From the NCBI GenBank assembly GCA_015478945.1, contig JABUQX010057263.1:1-64000 (forward strand): 64,000 nucleotides of DNA, read 5' to 3'. This DNA comes from Trachelipus rathkii (lineage: Eukaryota; Arthropoda; Malacostraca; Isopoda; Trachelipodidae). Made by a program: the position numbers and the translations under genes. Under the pieces are notes generated by a model. It saw only the letters and a list, made by a program, of their open reading frames with translations, was not told the DNA's origin and made no database searches. This document shows, one piece after another, positions 1 to 12,500 of this stretch (position 1 is its first letter; every line of letters begins with the position of its first letter).

Positions 1-1428
1 ATTCAATCATTTTCATACCTAAAATCTTCAAATTACTCAATCATTTTCAAACCTAAAATCTCCAAATTATTCAATCATTTTCATACCTAAAATCTTCAAA
101 TTACTCAATCATTTTCAAACCTAAAATCTCCAAATTATTCAATCATTTTCATACCTAAAATCTTCAAATTACTCAATCATTTTCAAACCTAAAATCTCCA
201 AATTATTCAATCATTTTCATACCTAAAATCTTCAAATTACTCAATCATTTTCAAACCTAAAATCTCCAAATTATTCAATCATTTTCATACCTAAAATCTT
301 CAAATTACTCAATCATTTTCAAACCTAAAATCTCCAAATTATTCAATCATTTTCATACCTAAAATCTTCAAATTACTCAATCATTTTCAAACCTAAAATC
401 TCCAAATTATTCAATCATTTTCATACCTAAAATCTTCAAATTACTCAATCATTTTCAAACCTAAAATCTCCAAATTATTCAATCATTTTCATACCTAAAA
501 TCTTCAAATTACTCAATCATTTTCAAACCTAAAATCTCCAAATTATTCAATCATTTTCATACCTAAAATCTTCAAATTACTCAATCATTTTCAAACCTAA
601 AATCTCCAAATTATTCAATCATTTTCATACCTAAAATCTTCAAATTACTCAATCATTTTCAAACCTAAAATCTCCAAATTATTCAATCATTTTCATACCT
701 AAAATCTTCAAATTACTCAATCATTTTCAAACCTAAAATCTCCAAATTATTCAATCATTTTCATACCTAAAATCTTCAAATTACTCAATCATTTTCAAAC
801 CTAAAATCTCCAAATTATTCAATCATTTTCATACCTAAAATCTTCAAATTACTCAATCATTTTCAAACCTAAAATCTCCAAATTATTCAATCATTTTCAT
901 ACCTAAAATCTTCAAATTACTCAATCATTTTCAAACCTAAAATCTCCAAATTATTCAATCATTTTCATACCTAAAATCTTCAAATTACTCAATCATTTTC
1001 AAACCTAAAATCTCCAAATTATTCAATCATTTTCATACCTAAAATCTTCAAATTACTCAATCATTTTCAAACCTAAAATCTCCAAATTATTCAATCATTT
1101 TCATACCTAAAATCTTCAAATTACTCAATCATTTTCAAACCTAAAATCTCCAAATTATTCAATCATTTTCATACCTAAAATCTTCAAATTACTCAATCAT
1201 TTTCAAACCTAAAATCTCCAAATTATTCAATCATTTTCATACCTAAAATCTTCAAATTACTCAATCATTTTCAAACCTAAAATCTCCAAATTATTCAATC
1301 ATTTTCATACCTAAAATCTTCAAATTACTCAATCATTTTCAAACCTAAAATCTTCAAATTACTCAATCATTTTCAAACCTAAAATTTTCAAATTATTCAA
1401 TCATTTTCAAACCTAAAATCTTCAAATT
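1..1428. repeat. 34/68-bp AT-rich satellite (higher-order tandem repeat)
   Basis: A 34-bp monomer occurs as two alternating variants that differ at three positions: TTCAA/CTCAA at the start, CATACC/CAAACC in the middle, and CTTC/CTCC near the end. The true period is therefore 68 bp. Units start at 1, 69, 137 and so on to 1293, about 20 nearly identical copies. The last copies (1327-1428) lose the alternation. The array starts at or before the window edge, so its full length is unknown. It lies upstream of a splice acceptor at 1587 and is therefore probably intronic. Confidence 0.97.
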
Positions 1429-1560
1429 AGTCAATCATTTTCAAAGAAATTAAATGTAATCCTAAAATCTTTTATATTATTTGATCATTTTCAAGGAAAA
1501 TAAATATAATCCAAAAATCTTTTATATTATTTAATTATTTTCAAAGACAATAAATGTAAT
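1429..1560. repeat. Decayed satellite border, ~50-bp degenerate units
   Basis: The satellite sequence fades into two or three longer units of about 50 bp (1461-1560). These combine the monomer core (CTAAAATCTT, TCATTTTCAA) with an inserted AAATGTAAT-type segment. They look like an older generation of the same repeat at the array edge, next to the exon. Confidence 0.75.
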
Positions 1561-1587
1561 ACTAATGATTTCTAATTTATTTTACAG

Positions 1588-1880
1588 CAATGGGAAACTA
1601 CGCGGCAACAACGAATAACACCAACGATCTAACGGTAAACAACAACCCCATGAGCAATTTTGGAACAAACTTTACTGTGAATTTGCAAGCTGGTTTAGTG
1701 CAAGATCTCAATTCCAATAATAATAATAGTAATAATAATAATAACAATAATAATAGTAGTAGTGGACCCCATGTTGGAGCATCTGCTAGAATACGACTAT
1801 TAGGCACGCCCCCAGACCATTCATCAGTGAGTGTGCCTAATTCTTTAAGTACTGAATCATGCATTCAACAAGAACGCTAA
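1588..1880 (+). CDS. Terminal coding exon of an unidentified Asn-rich protein (partial)
   Basis: The exon follows a good acceptor: branch-like CTAAT at 1572, a T-rich tract, and ACAG ending at 1587. It reads open to TAA at 1878-1880. The ATG at 1590 sits two bases into the exon and is more likely an internal Met than the true start. The encoded tail is about 97 residues: an Asn/Thr-rich start, a poly-Asn run (about residues 42-55), three Ser, then a charged C-terminus ending in QQER. Poly-Asn from AAT/AAC repeats is typical of arthropod regulatory proteins, but I recognise no domain and do not name it. Upstream exons lie outside the window, beyond the satellite. The mixed non-repeat composition after the Asn run argues for a real exon rather than a chance frame. 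Confidence 0.6.
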
Positions 1881-2175
1881 ATGGACAAAAACAATATTTA
1901 GAATTTTTATACTTATTGTAAAAACAAATGAACACCACTTGATTCAAAACTGTGAGATGTTTTAGTAAACTCCCATCTGCCTTATATATACTTTTTTCAA
2001 CACATTTATAAAGAAGTGATTTATAAAACAGTAATTTCATTTTGTTTGTGATAAGTGTTCTTATTTATTATTATTTTTTATTTCCAGCTAGTACACCAAA
2101 GATAGGTCATCTGAAATTTGCAATAAATTATCATTGCAGAGGTTTTGCATGTAAATTATACACAATAAAAGACAT
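1881..2175 (+). terminator. Probable 3' UTR with two poly(A) signals
   Basis: AATAAA occurs at 2122-2127 and again at 2164-2169, about 245 and 285 bp after the stop codon. An acceptor-like TTTATTTCCAG at 2077-2087 could mark an alternative terminal exon, but the sequence after it has no convincing frame. Confidence 0.45.
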
Positions 2176-2179
2176 CTTA

Positions 2180-5100
2180 TACTCATAATTGAACCAAAAT
2201 ACTGTACTTTAAGTTTCTTGATTGTCAAGTACTTTGATTGTTAAGTACTTACTATCTGTTCTCGATATAATTATAGCTTATCTGTATTATTATGTAATTT
2301 TGCTTTAACCACATTTCCAGTTGGAAAAAATGTTGTCAATGCCTTCAAGATTAAACTATTTGCCTACGCTTGTATAACTGAATATTCACTTTTTTGAATT
2401 TATTTGATTTCCTATAAATGCGTATCATTTCCTTTTTTACTAAGAAAAATTATGCTTTTCATGTTTGTTGTGTTTTATCTCTCTCTATTAGCAAATGATG
2501 AATCACAATATGTTATTAATTTCTCAATTATATCATTAATTTATTGTATTATATTTAATTATTGGTATTTTTTTATTTAATCTATTAATTATTTAAATCT
2601 TTAATACTCATTTCTTTTTCTCCCTTGCTCATCAATTACTAACTTTTTCATATACCCGCTAAATTACGGTCTTTACTTCTGTAGCCAATCCAATTTAAGA
2701 ATTACTCCTATTAATTTGTTTTCTTTACTTCTCTTTTATTAATTTTTCATTTCTTTTGTTTTATTTCCTATTTAATCTTCTCCCCATAAGACCCTAGTAA
2801 TTAGTGGCTTCATATTATCATGGTTTTTCTTCCTGAATAATTTGAACTGCCTAAAAAGATTTTAAAATGATCTACTACGTTCTACCTATGTTCAAGATAT
2901 TTTTAATTATTTATTATATTGTGTTTCCAAAATTTTTTACCTCCCTACCCATAAAATTATTCATGCACAGTGGATTTTAGACAGAATAATCCGTCTATAT
3001 TAATTGAAATCTTCGATTATAAATGAGTGTGGTTCCTATTTAGACTCCCAATTGCACGATGTGGTTTTAAACCTTAACTTACATTAATGGTTTTCTGCTT
3101 CTTAGATAATATAATACCACATCATGCAGCATCGTTAATATATACGTTTTATTCAGTCTCCAAGTTACCATTGTTCAAATTCGTGGTGGAGTTAGGTTTT
3201 AGGATTATGACTTTCTGTGTATGTATCTCCTTGTAGTATGGCTGGCTGTCACTTCCACTTTTAAGCAGTTCCTTCCATTTCTTCCGAGCTGGCGCGGGTA
3301 GTATCATTTTCATGCTTCAGGTTATACTGTTGTTTTGCCATCTGTTTTTTCCGCCACTTTTTCTTCATATCCTTTAGCTACCAATCTAGCTTTAAATTTT
3401 TTCTTGTTATCTGCATTAATTTTTCACTAATTACCCATCTTACATTAATTGCTCTCTACCTTTATCATTTACTTCGTTCAAAGACCTTGTCTTCTCCCAT
3501 TGCTATCTCTGTTCATTTGTCTTACCTTGAATTTAATCTTCATGTTGAGATGATTATAATAACTTGGAGTATCTCCTCACCTTCATCTGTCTGTATTCGG
3601 ACCTGTCTTCACTACTATTTCAGCATTATCTCCTCACTTGCATCCAGTGAATCTTCTTCATTTTTTTCTTCATTTTGATTTACATATATTTCATATATTT
3701 TTTCAAAATTCTTTCAAATCTATATCATATATTAAGTTATATGTAATTACGTGATTTATAATAAATACTATTTGTATTATTTTTACTAGTTGCTTTGCCA
3801 GCTCTTACTAATAACATAACAATTTAATATACCTTCTTTCGAATTATTCTTTAAATTTCCATTTCACACACACCTGTTTTCACATTTTTCTGGTATCAAT
3901 TTCTTCATATTTTTTTATTTTTCCAATCAATTCGACTTATTCTTATTCCTTCTTCATCCTTCCGTTTGCTTTTCATTTTCATTATCAGTTCATCAATCTA
4001 ATCAATGCTTGACATATTATTCTTTCTGTATCATTACCATCTCCCATTAAATTTATCTATCATGTTCATATCTTCTTCTTCCATATTCATCCCTTTTATC
4101 TCTCAAGTTCATATTATTTTACATTTAAAACTTTTTGGATTCTTTGTGAGATGAAAAACTTTATTGATACAGCTCTTAACAGTACCTCCACTGCGTTATA
4201 TGATGTATTGTCCAATCCTACACACAATGTATTTTAAGCTAGTCCTCTCCATTCTTATCAATGTTTCTTTATATAAAACTTCTTCACCTATATTTGTATC
4301 TTTTGACATGTGTTCTCTAGTGCTAACACAAGCACTTTTTATTTTTTGCTGAACTTATTTTACTATAGTGTATTTCTAGCATTGTGTTCTATTGTTTCTA
4401 AAATCTTTTAATCATTTCAGATCAGTATCTCTCTTTTCACTCAAATATTATGTATCACAATCTATTATGTTTGGAATTCATATATTTCTTCCCGAAAACA
4501 AGTTGGTTAGGGTCATATCCCAAATAATTTGTTTATCCATTCTTAGCAAAAATGTATGCTATAATCATTCTTTTTTATCATTGTCCTTCTTGTTTAACTG
4601 ATAGATGATTCCTTAAGTAGTCGTTCCAACGGTTTATCAACACGATACTCCGAGGCTTTCCTTTCGCTTACTACTCATTAATTTGATATTCAATTGTGTG
4701 CGTTAAAAAGTTTCCATATCTTTCGTTTGAAATTCTCTTCATGTCATATCAGAGCATAATACAAGTTAGGACTTCCAAATATATAATATTAGAGCCCATT
4801 TTGTCGGATTAACCTTTATAAGCTATAATTTCTTCTTACTGGTTTATTTTGTTTAACCCACTGACGCTTGCGAGATGGCCGATTACTCCTATGATTGGCT
4901 TTGTTTTTGCTCAGGATCATATTTTCATTACATTAAACTAATACATTAGTATTTGTTGTGGGGTTGGCATGTAGCACCCTTTCATTTTCTAATGTCTCCC
5001 ACAGCTTAAGTTTAATTATCATAATAAATTTATTTCTACATGCCAAACCCTCCACTAGCAGTGCCCTTGTGAGGTTTTCTGTTATATTCTTTTTCACTTA

Positions 5101-5734
5101 TTGTCGCATGTCTTTCGACCCATGTGCTCCAATTCATTTTAACGTAATACAGTGTTCTATTGCCAAAATACATCTTCTTTAATATTTTGATTTATAGTTG
5201 ATTTAGCCATGCTTAATTGTATTTTAAATTAATTTTTCATCTTCCACCAAAATTAAGGCAAATTTCTATTGTATGCTAATTTTAATTTTTCGTTTGCTAT
5301 CTTTTTTGACTTTTATCCAATTGAGTCCATGTTAAATTTGAAGACTAATAATTCCAAACATGTTTTTCTTTATTGTTGCTACTATTCAAAATCAGTGTAG
5401 CTATATAGGAATAGTCCTCCTTATTCACTTATTCAGTTAATGATCTAATAAGTACTTATTCTGTAGATTATAGATGATAGCACAAATATCATTCAAACAA
5501 ATTACTCTATAATTTATTTCATCTTTTCACTTGCTGAAGATTTACTAACTAATAATAATAGGTATATTATTATTATTGGTTACATTTTTGATTTGTTTTA
5601 CAACCACAAACTCGTTGTTGCCTTGTGATGGTACGAAGGCAATAAATATTTGCGTGTAATATGTGTAGAGTTGTTCGGGGTTTTTTACGAAATAGTAACA
5701 AAATACAAAACCATGGGAAAGGTATATGGAGTAA
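2180..5734. other. Gene-free AT/pyrimidine-rich stretch
   Basis: The plus strand is T/C-rich, with many TTCTTCAT-like runs, and holds only short low-complexity frames such as 3487-3678 and 4164-4601. These are hydrophobic or Ser-rich and lack any motif. I find no RNA gene, no repeat family that I recognise and no convincing exon. Confidence 0.6.
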
Positions 5735-6142
5735 TTATATATATATATATATATATATAATTATATAATAAATATATGGTACACTTCAAATAACAGTTGC
5801 TAAAAGTTAAAACCTTGAATTGCAAAAAAAGGCAATATTTTAAAATTTCTTTATATATAAGATATTTACAAATATTAATTAAAGTCCTCTCTAATTTGAG
5901 CAAATTTATATTTGATATTAAACACTTATAGTAACATGTTTAATTTTAAACATTTTAAAGATTATTTTTCCGATATATATATATATCAATATATATATAT
6001 ATATATATACTATATATATTTTATATATATAATAATATAATATATATATATGATATATATATATATATGATTTATATATATAATGATATATAGTACTCTA
6101 AAGATATATATTTCCATATATATATATATATATATATATGGA
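5735..6142. repeat. TA microsatellite cluster
   Basis: Pure and interrupted (TA)n tracts lie at 5737-5761, 5975-6075 and 6115-6140, separated by ordinary AT-rich sequence. The short Tyr/Ile-rich frames across them are artefacts of the repeat. Confidence 0.9.
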
Positions 6143-6439
6143 GGCATACATTCCATTCTCTTTTACCTTGAACTAAATCTGATAAACCTTGATTTAACTC
6201 TGCTTGTTCTCATGCAATTCGCCGCATTAACGCTGGCTTTAGCAATTACGGTTGTCTTCAAATTTAGAAATTCATTATCTTTACATTTCGTTCCAGAATA
6301 GCATAAAATCAACTCTTGGAAACGTTAAAAACTTTTTCTTCTTTGAAAATGCATTTATCATTCTGGTTCCTATACTCCATATTCCTGCCATTTTGTTATT
6401 TTAAATGTTAAATCCTAACTTTGTTTCTCATTGTCTCCC

Positions 6440-6980
6440 TCCTCTTGTTTCTCTCTCTCTGAAAGTAATACTGGTGTCTTAACTTCTGCTAAAGTTGAAC
6501 TATTTACTTGAGCATTTGTCTTTATTTCTACTTTGGATAACTCCGGAGCTATTTCTCCTCTCTGCCTTTCTCTAGCTCATTAAGATGTTATTTCTGCGTT
6601 TATCTAAGCTTAACATTAACAAGGCGGATGGTCCTGAAGGCATCCATCCTATGGTCCTTAAAACCTTTGCTTCTGAACTTGCTACCGCCTTCCCTATAAT
6701 GGCCAAGACTGTGATTTGTGTCTGACCAAATTCAACGTTCAACCTTTCCCACATCCTCTTGCTCTGTTCCCTCATGCTATCATTCTGGACGACCTCAGGT
6801 GTAGACTTCCTATGTTAGAAAACAATATTTGATTAATACCTGAAGTAGTCTCCAGACCCCACTTACCTGTTGCATTCTTCCTAAAGTTTTTTGAGTATGA
6901 CCTTTACCTCTATCCTGGAAGGGAAAGATTTAGAAACAGTTTAAATATTCTAATCTTTTCTCTGATTGGTCTATGGCTTC
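6440..6980 (+). pseudogene. Decayed CR1/Jockey-like LINE fragment (RT N-terminal part)
   Basis: Translating from about 6600 gives LSKLNINKADGPEGIHP (17 residues). This matches the start of the non-LTR reverse transcriptase core (K-A-x-GPDGI-P-x-x-LK). A frame follows with VLK-like and SELA-like residues up to about 6700. Beyond about 6720 the similarity continues only weakly and in other frames (TCCILPKVF-like, the conserved S-K-I/V-F block). There is no endonuclease domain and no YxDD motif, so this is a scrap. The (CT)n tract begins right after it. Confidence 0.75.
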
Positions 6981-6998
6981 TGTAAAGAATGCTCGACT

Positions 6999-7001
6999 GG
7001 T

Positions 7002-7041
<40 letters not shown>

Positions 7042-7860
7042 TTAGCCTTAAGCTACTCTATTACATTCTTCTTCTTCTCGCATTATCTTACTATTTTCTT
7101 CCTCTTTTTTAGCTTCTTCTTCTGATCTGTTATTTTCTTTCTTAAGCTGTTATTTCTTTATCTTCTGAGACTGTTATTTAATTTAACTTCTTCTTCGTTC
7201 TTCTTCTCCTTCTTCTTCTATCTTTCTTATTCTTCTTCTGTCTTCTTCTCTTCCTCTTTTCTTTATCTTCATAACTCTTTTTCATATCACTTTTCATTCT
7301 TCTTTTCTTCTTCTTTTTTCTTCTTTTTCTTCTCTTCTTCTTCTTCTTCTTCTCTTCTTACTTCTTCTTCTTCTTCTTCTTACATTCTATTTTCTTTATC
7401 CTTCTTCTTCCTTCGTTTAATTTCTTTTACTTTTATTAATAGAAACTTTTTTCTTCCATTATTTCTTTTCTCTTCTATTTATTGTTATTATTGTAACTAT
7501 TATTTGTTAGATTTATTTTTATTCTTTTTCTTTATTTTTCTGTTATTCGTCATTTTTCTTCTATCAATTTTTTCCTGTTCTATTTTATCGTTTGTTCTTG
7601 TCTTTCTTTGTCTTCTTTTCTTTTTTGCATCCTTCATGTTCCTAACTTTCACACCTATTTATCTGTTATTATTTTTTTCTTCATTTTTCGTCAGGCATAT
7701 GTCTCCTTAGCTCAATCTCTTTCTCCTTTTTTTTCTTTACATATTTGTCTATTTATTTCCGTTTTCTACAATATACTCACATTTATCTATAATCTATATC
7801 TTCTATCTTCTCATTTCTTGTTCTTTCTTCCATGTCTCCAGTAACATTCTTCAGTGTTAT
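6999..7860. repeat. Polypyrimidine tract: (CT)n then TTC-rich
   Basis: A (CT)n run at 7003-7031 leads into about 800 bp of nearly pure T/C sequence with imperfect TTC repeats (dense at 7300-7385). The hydrophobic Phe/Leu/Ser frames across 7504-7844 follow from this composition. The strand asymmetry is extreme and suits triplex (H-DNA) formation. Confidence 0.9.
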
Positions 7861-10440
7861 GTATTGTTGCATTTAAGTTGAAGCAAATCTGCCTCTTAAA
7901 TATTTTATTCATAAGTTGCGTTCCTGCACACATTGAAATTATTGATTAATTATAATGTAAAATAATGATACTAATTATAAAGGTGTATTTTACAATTATT
8001 TTTATGTCGAATCGGTTTTCCTTTTTCTTTTTTTTCTACAAAATTTTACAACCACTGTGTAACTGGAATCTCTCACCACCAACAAAAAAAATTCATAAAA
8101 CATTACAATTTAAGAAGAACATTCTTAATAAGTAACAGAATTACCTGATAAAGAGTATAGTTTTGTTTTAACGTATCCCATCAAGTTCCTTTATTTACTA
8201 AATGTAACTTTCTTTTCCACCTGTGCTTTTTCACATTAGGTAAGGTTATCTTTTCATCATTTCTCTTCTTAATATAGAAAAACTCAAGTATTCTATTATT
8301 TTAATTGTCATCCAGTTTTTCACCTATTCTCTTTTTTCTTCCTTCTTCTATTTCCTATCTGTCTACTCTCTTCGCCTTCTTACTCATATTTCTCTTGGCG
8401 GATAACGACACGACGTTCCTCCTTATTATTTTGTGGGATTACGTGCACTTTGGGACAGCACAAAATTGGTGAAAAAGAGAGCCCCCAAAGTCCGTCTCAG
8501 ATTCCATTGAATATAGTTAATGGGAGGCCCAAGTTACGGTGGTACTTGTACGAAATTGTAAACTAAGCTTGTTTCTAAACCCATAAGTGCTTTAGATTCC
8601 ATCGTAAACGTATTTTTATAGTTTTAGAATTGGTGAAACCAAGGCCAAAACAAACGGCCACAAAACGATATGCCCATAGGATCTGCGCATGAGTATGAAT
8701 ATTATATGTAATTGTTACTTAACTCCAATAATTATCGTGCTTAGCCATTATTCTTCTTTCATTTTACCAAACAATTGACCATACGTTGAACTACTAGCAT
8801 ACTAGTAGTGTCGTTGTGAATTCTCCTGCCTAAAACCACCAAGCCTATGTGATTTTGTCCTATTTATTACTGTGTGTCTCAATCCATATGTTCTTTCAAA
8901 ATACCTTACTCTCCATACTTTTTAACCGAAATTGAATAAGTATTCTTACAAAAAAAAAGATATACTATTTTCTCACTTCTGAAGTTCAGGTACTAAAATT
9001 ATGAAACTGGAAAGGTGTTATATATAACTTACATTTATTCTTTTGTTATCAAACTTAATAGTCTATCTTCTGTTATGTTCGTGTGTTGTACACTACCTAC
9101 CTATCAATTACCTAATTTATCATTATACGGTTAAAGTTTACACCCCAACTCTGTTAAGGTTTGTATGAATTTCTCCTGATATGACGGGACCCAGTGTATG
9201 GTCTTCAGTCTCTCTCAAGCGTTTCTACCAACGAGCCCGAAAACCTCTCCGTAGACATTTGATGAATTTTAATTAAGCTGATGTTTAATTAGGCTAAAGT
9301 GTATCTTACATAAATTAGTCTGTAAATGTGCTGTTTTATTTAAGAGATTTTAACCTAAATAATTTATTATTTAATTAATATTGTAAATTAAGTTCATTTT
9401 TGACGACACTGTTGTTTAATTTACATGAAATTTTAAAAATGAAAAATATATTATGTTGAACTTAAAATTTGTGAAATGAAGAACAATACTATAATTTGGA
9501 ACTCGTCTCTAGAAGAATTTCATGATAAAAACACAACACATATATGTATTGTAAAGTAGAGTTTGTACTATATCACATAAGGTATTTCACTTCTTAAATT
9601 TTATATATTTTAGGTTACTTTATTATTAATTTTTTATTATTGCTTTTACTTTATTTATAATATTAGAATAATATAATGAAATATTTACAATTTAATATTA
9701 TCTTTAAATTTTTAACCATGAAATTAGACTATATTGAAAGTAATATGAATATAGAGTTGTAGGATATAGAAGTAATAATTTAAATACAATTGGGGGCATA
9801 TCAGTTTAAAAATTAAGAGTAAATTACAGTCACAAATGAGAGTCAAAGGATTTAAATAAGAAATATATTTATTAACAGTTATATATTATAATATATTAAT
9901 TAATAATATTGTATAGAATATATTAATATTATATTATATTATATTATGTGTGTTTGAGTAGTTGTTATGATGTGTGGTGTTGTTGATAGTGGTGTTGGGG
10001 TGTTAGATTTAGGTGTGTGTGTGTGTGTATCAGAATTAGATTATGTGATTTATATCATCAAAGAAATTTTAATTTGAATACTTAGGTATTATAAAATATA
10101 TAATAAATATGAAATAAAATCAAAGTATTTGTAATAATAAATTATATATATAATATATATTATATGGTATCATAAGTACTTAAAACAGACCTAGTGGAAA
10201 GCGTGATTTTTTTTATTATGGTTTAAATGGCCTGTTTAAACTTAACATTTAAATTCAAAACTGCATTAGAACTCCTTGAATGGCAGCTAAAATTGCTCAA
10301 ACTTAGTTCATCAACGTCATTATCACATCAATTTTTAGTAATAACTCCCTTATAATACTATAATCTTATAAAGCGTCGTCAATTTTTTGCTTTAGCCAGT
10401 TTTCCTTAACAGAGTTTTTGAAATACCAGTGTCACTATTT
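7861..10440. other. Anonymous AT-rich sequence
   Basis: I see no gene here. Small items are a short (TG)n at about 10010-10029, TA-rich runs near 9880-9945 and 10140-10165, and a slightly more GC-rich segment at 8395-8700 with no usable frame. Confidence 0.55.
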
Positions 10441-10454
10441 GTATATCAAGAAAA

Positions 10455-10456
<2 letters not shown>

Positions 10457-10485
<29 letters not shown>

Positions 10486-10486
10486 G
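10457..10486. repeat. TA microsatellite
   Basis: A pure (TA)n run of about 26-28 bp. Confidence 0.9.
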
Positions 10487-10489
10487 GTA

Positions 10490-12390
10490 GCACTCCATTA
10501 TATACTCACATAGTTTTTTTTGAATTTGATAAGATCGAAACTTTAGGTCTATTACTTAATTAAATGACCAATAGTGAAGGTACTCACGTCTGCTTCGACT
10601 ATCCACATTTTTTATGCAGCCACAACTTGATACATCCATAAGTCTAGTTTCGGATGAATTTTATTACATCTAAGGATTCGAATAAACTCTGGAAAAAGAG
10701 ACTCTTCTATCTTGTCTGACGCAAACACTGCTGCGGAAATCTAATAAGAACGGATGTCAAGATTGAAAAAGAAATCCGGGCACGGGTTCTGAAATCTGCT
10801 CTAATAGGAAGTGAAATCAAATAGACAATACAGAACGTCCAATCAGCAGAAGTTCAGCGTGATATTTGCTATTTGTTAATACTCTAGTACCGCAATTTTG
10901 ACCTAAAACTCCACCCATAGAATTGCGGTAGGCGCAGTACTTTGGGGCATTCCTTGACAAACTTCCCAAATTAGATTATATACCCAAGGCCCGCCCCTTC
11001 AGCGCGTCACAAATGCTAAAATGTAAGAAATTGTTAAATAACTGGATTATATAATGTGTCCAGACACCCACTTTCAACTTAAAAAGAGATGTAAAGAATA
11101 GTGTGAAACTCGGAAACGCCAAAAATTAAGACTGACCCTTGTCCCTTTACGGGCCGAAACCAATAGAAAAGTTTAGGGGTTGATCCGCATTATGCAAAAT
11201 TGTATGCTAGAGATTTAACTATACATTCTGTGTCGCATTGCAAGCAGGTTTCACCAGTGTTATGGCAAAAGGGGAACTGCAAGACATTTTCATGTCGTTT
11301 TTGTTGAGCTATGTTTCTCTCTGAAAAGTCGTCTTTTATTGGTCGGAAATAGTATTCAAATTCCGAATAAGTTGTTTAGGTCATTAATGGACCAAATTAA
11401 CGCGAGGCTACACAGTTGAAGGACTTTATAATACATTTCTATCAGAAGTCTTTTCCGCGTTTCTTTGAAAGCACCTCAGAGTTGGGTGCTTGTCTTATCT
11501 CCTGCATACCAATGCTGCGCACGCCAGTCGTACCCTGGTGAGACCAGCTTCAACGCATAGATCGGCTTTATTCAATACACTGTATGTCCAGCTAATAAAC
11601 CACCCAACAGACAACTCTGCAGCTGTCAGCCCAATGGTTCAAACTTCACCGGTCCTACGCGAAATTCTGGCACAAAACAACCTTTCTTATTCCACAAGAG
11701 GCGTCTGCAAAACACCCTTATAATGCGTAAGGCGAGAAGAGGAATGTTGTTGCCTGGACTCACCGCAGTTTCATCTGCAATATGGAGTAGATACAAAAAA
11801 ATTTGCAACCGCGACAAATCATGTTTTTTATGATATCACACCATTGACAGTTCATGAGATCATCGGAACGTCCAACGGGATTCTTTGTCATTGTATATGT
11901 TCTTTCAATTCACATCATTCGTTCTATTCGCAGCTTAAAGGTCTTCAAAAATTCCTCTGCAGTCTTTACCTCTAAAAGGTAAGTCATGAGCGTTCCACAA
12001 AATTATGTCTTCAAATTGCTATATATTCTTGTATTTTCTGCAAATTTATTTTTAAGTTGTCTTTCGTGAATAAACGGGTACGCTTTCCGTGATTGATATA
12101 GCAGCTCCAAATTCTATCGAAATATTGAGAGTTCTAGCGGATAATATGTCAAGAATAAAAGCACATGATATTAAAAAAGCAAAGTAGTTAGTTAAGCCAT
12201 TATGAAAAGAAACGGCATTAAAAACTTAGAAAAAATAGAAACGAGATCTATACAGCAGTAGTATTCACTTCGGTAATTACGCTACTTCATATCCATCGAT
12301 TGAATTCGTATTTTTTCGTATTGTCTTCTTAAAAAAGACTCTCTCTCTAAAACCTCGCTGACAAATATAGGTTCATATCCTTTTTTGCCA
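10490..12390. other. Unidentified mixed-composition segment, possibly a dead element
   Basis: Base composition is closer to coding than in the neighbours. The longest frame (11490-11723, +, 77 residues) runs THR/HAS/LVRPA...PVLREILAQNN and continues in shifted frames to about 11820. It has no motif that I can name. Remnants of a mobile-element gene are the likeliest explanation, but I cannot place the family. Confidence 0.3.
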
Positions 12391-12394
12391 AGAT

Positions 12395-12436
12395 TTAGGG
12401 GGCAAAGTCCCCCCCCTGCCCCCCCTGCCCTCGCCA

Positions 12437-12479
<43 letters not shown>

Positions 12480-12500
12480 TATATATGTAATAATATATTA
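12395..12500. repeat. C-rich run followed by TA microsatellite
   Basis: Two C tracts (12407-12428) separated by TG precede a (TA)n array at 12436-12490. Confidence 0.85.

Noticed and set aside
1..1428. CRISPR array
   Set aside because: Units are back-to-back without unique spacers, and the sequence is eukaryotic; it is a satellite.
1598..1864. Minus-strand poly-Leu frame
   Set aside because: It is the shadow of the poly-Asn codons in the plus-strand exon.
7504..7844. Hydrophobic frames that look like small membrane proteins
   Set aside because: They are the translation of a T/C-rich tract; Phe/Leu/Ser content follows from composition and no start context or domain supports them.
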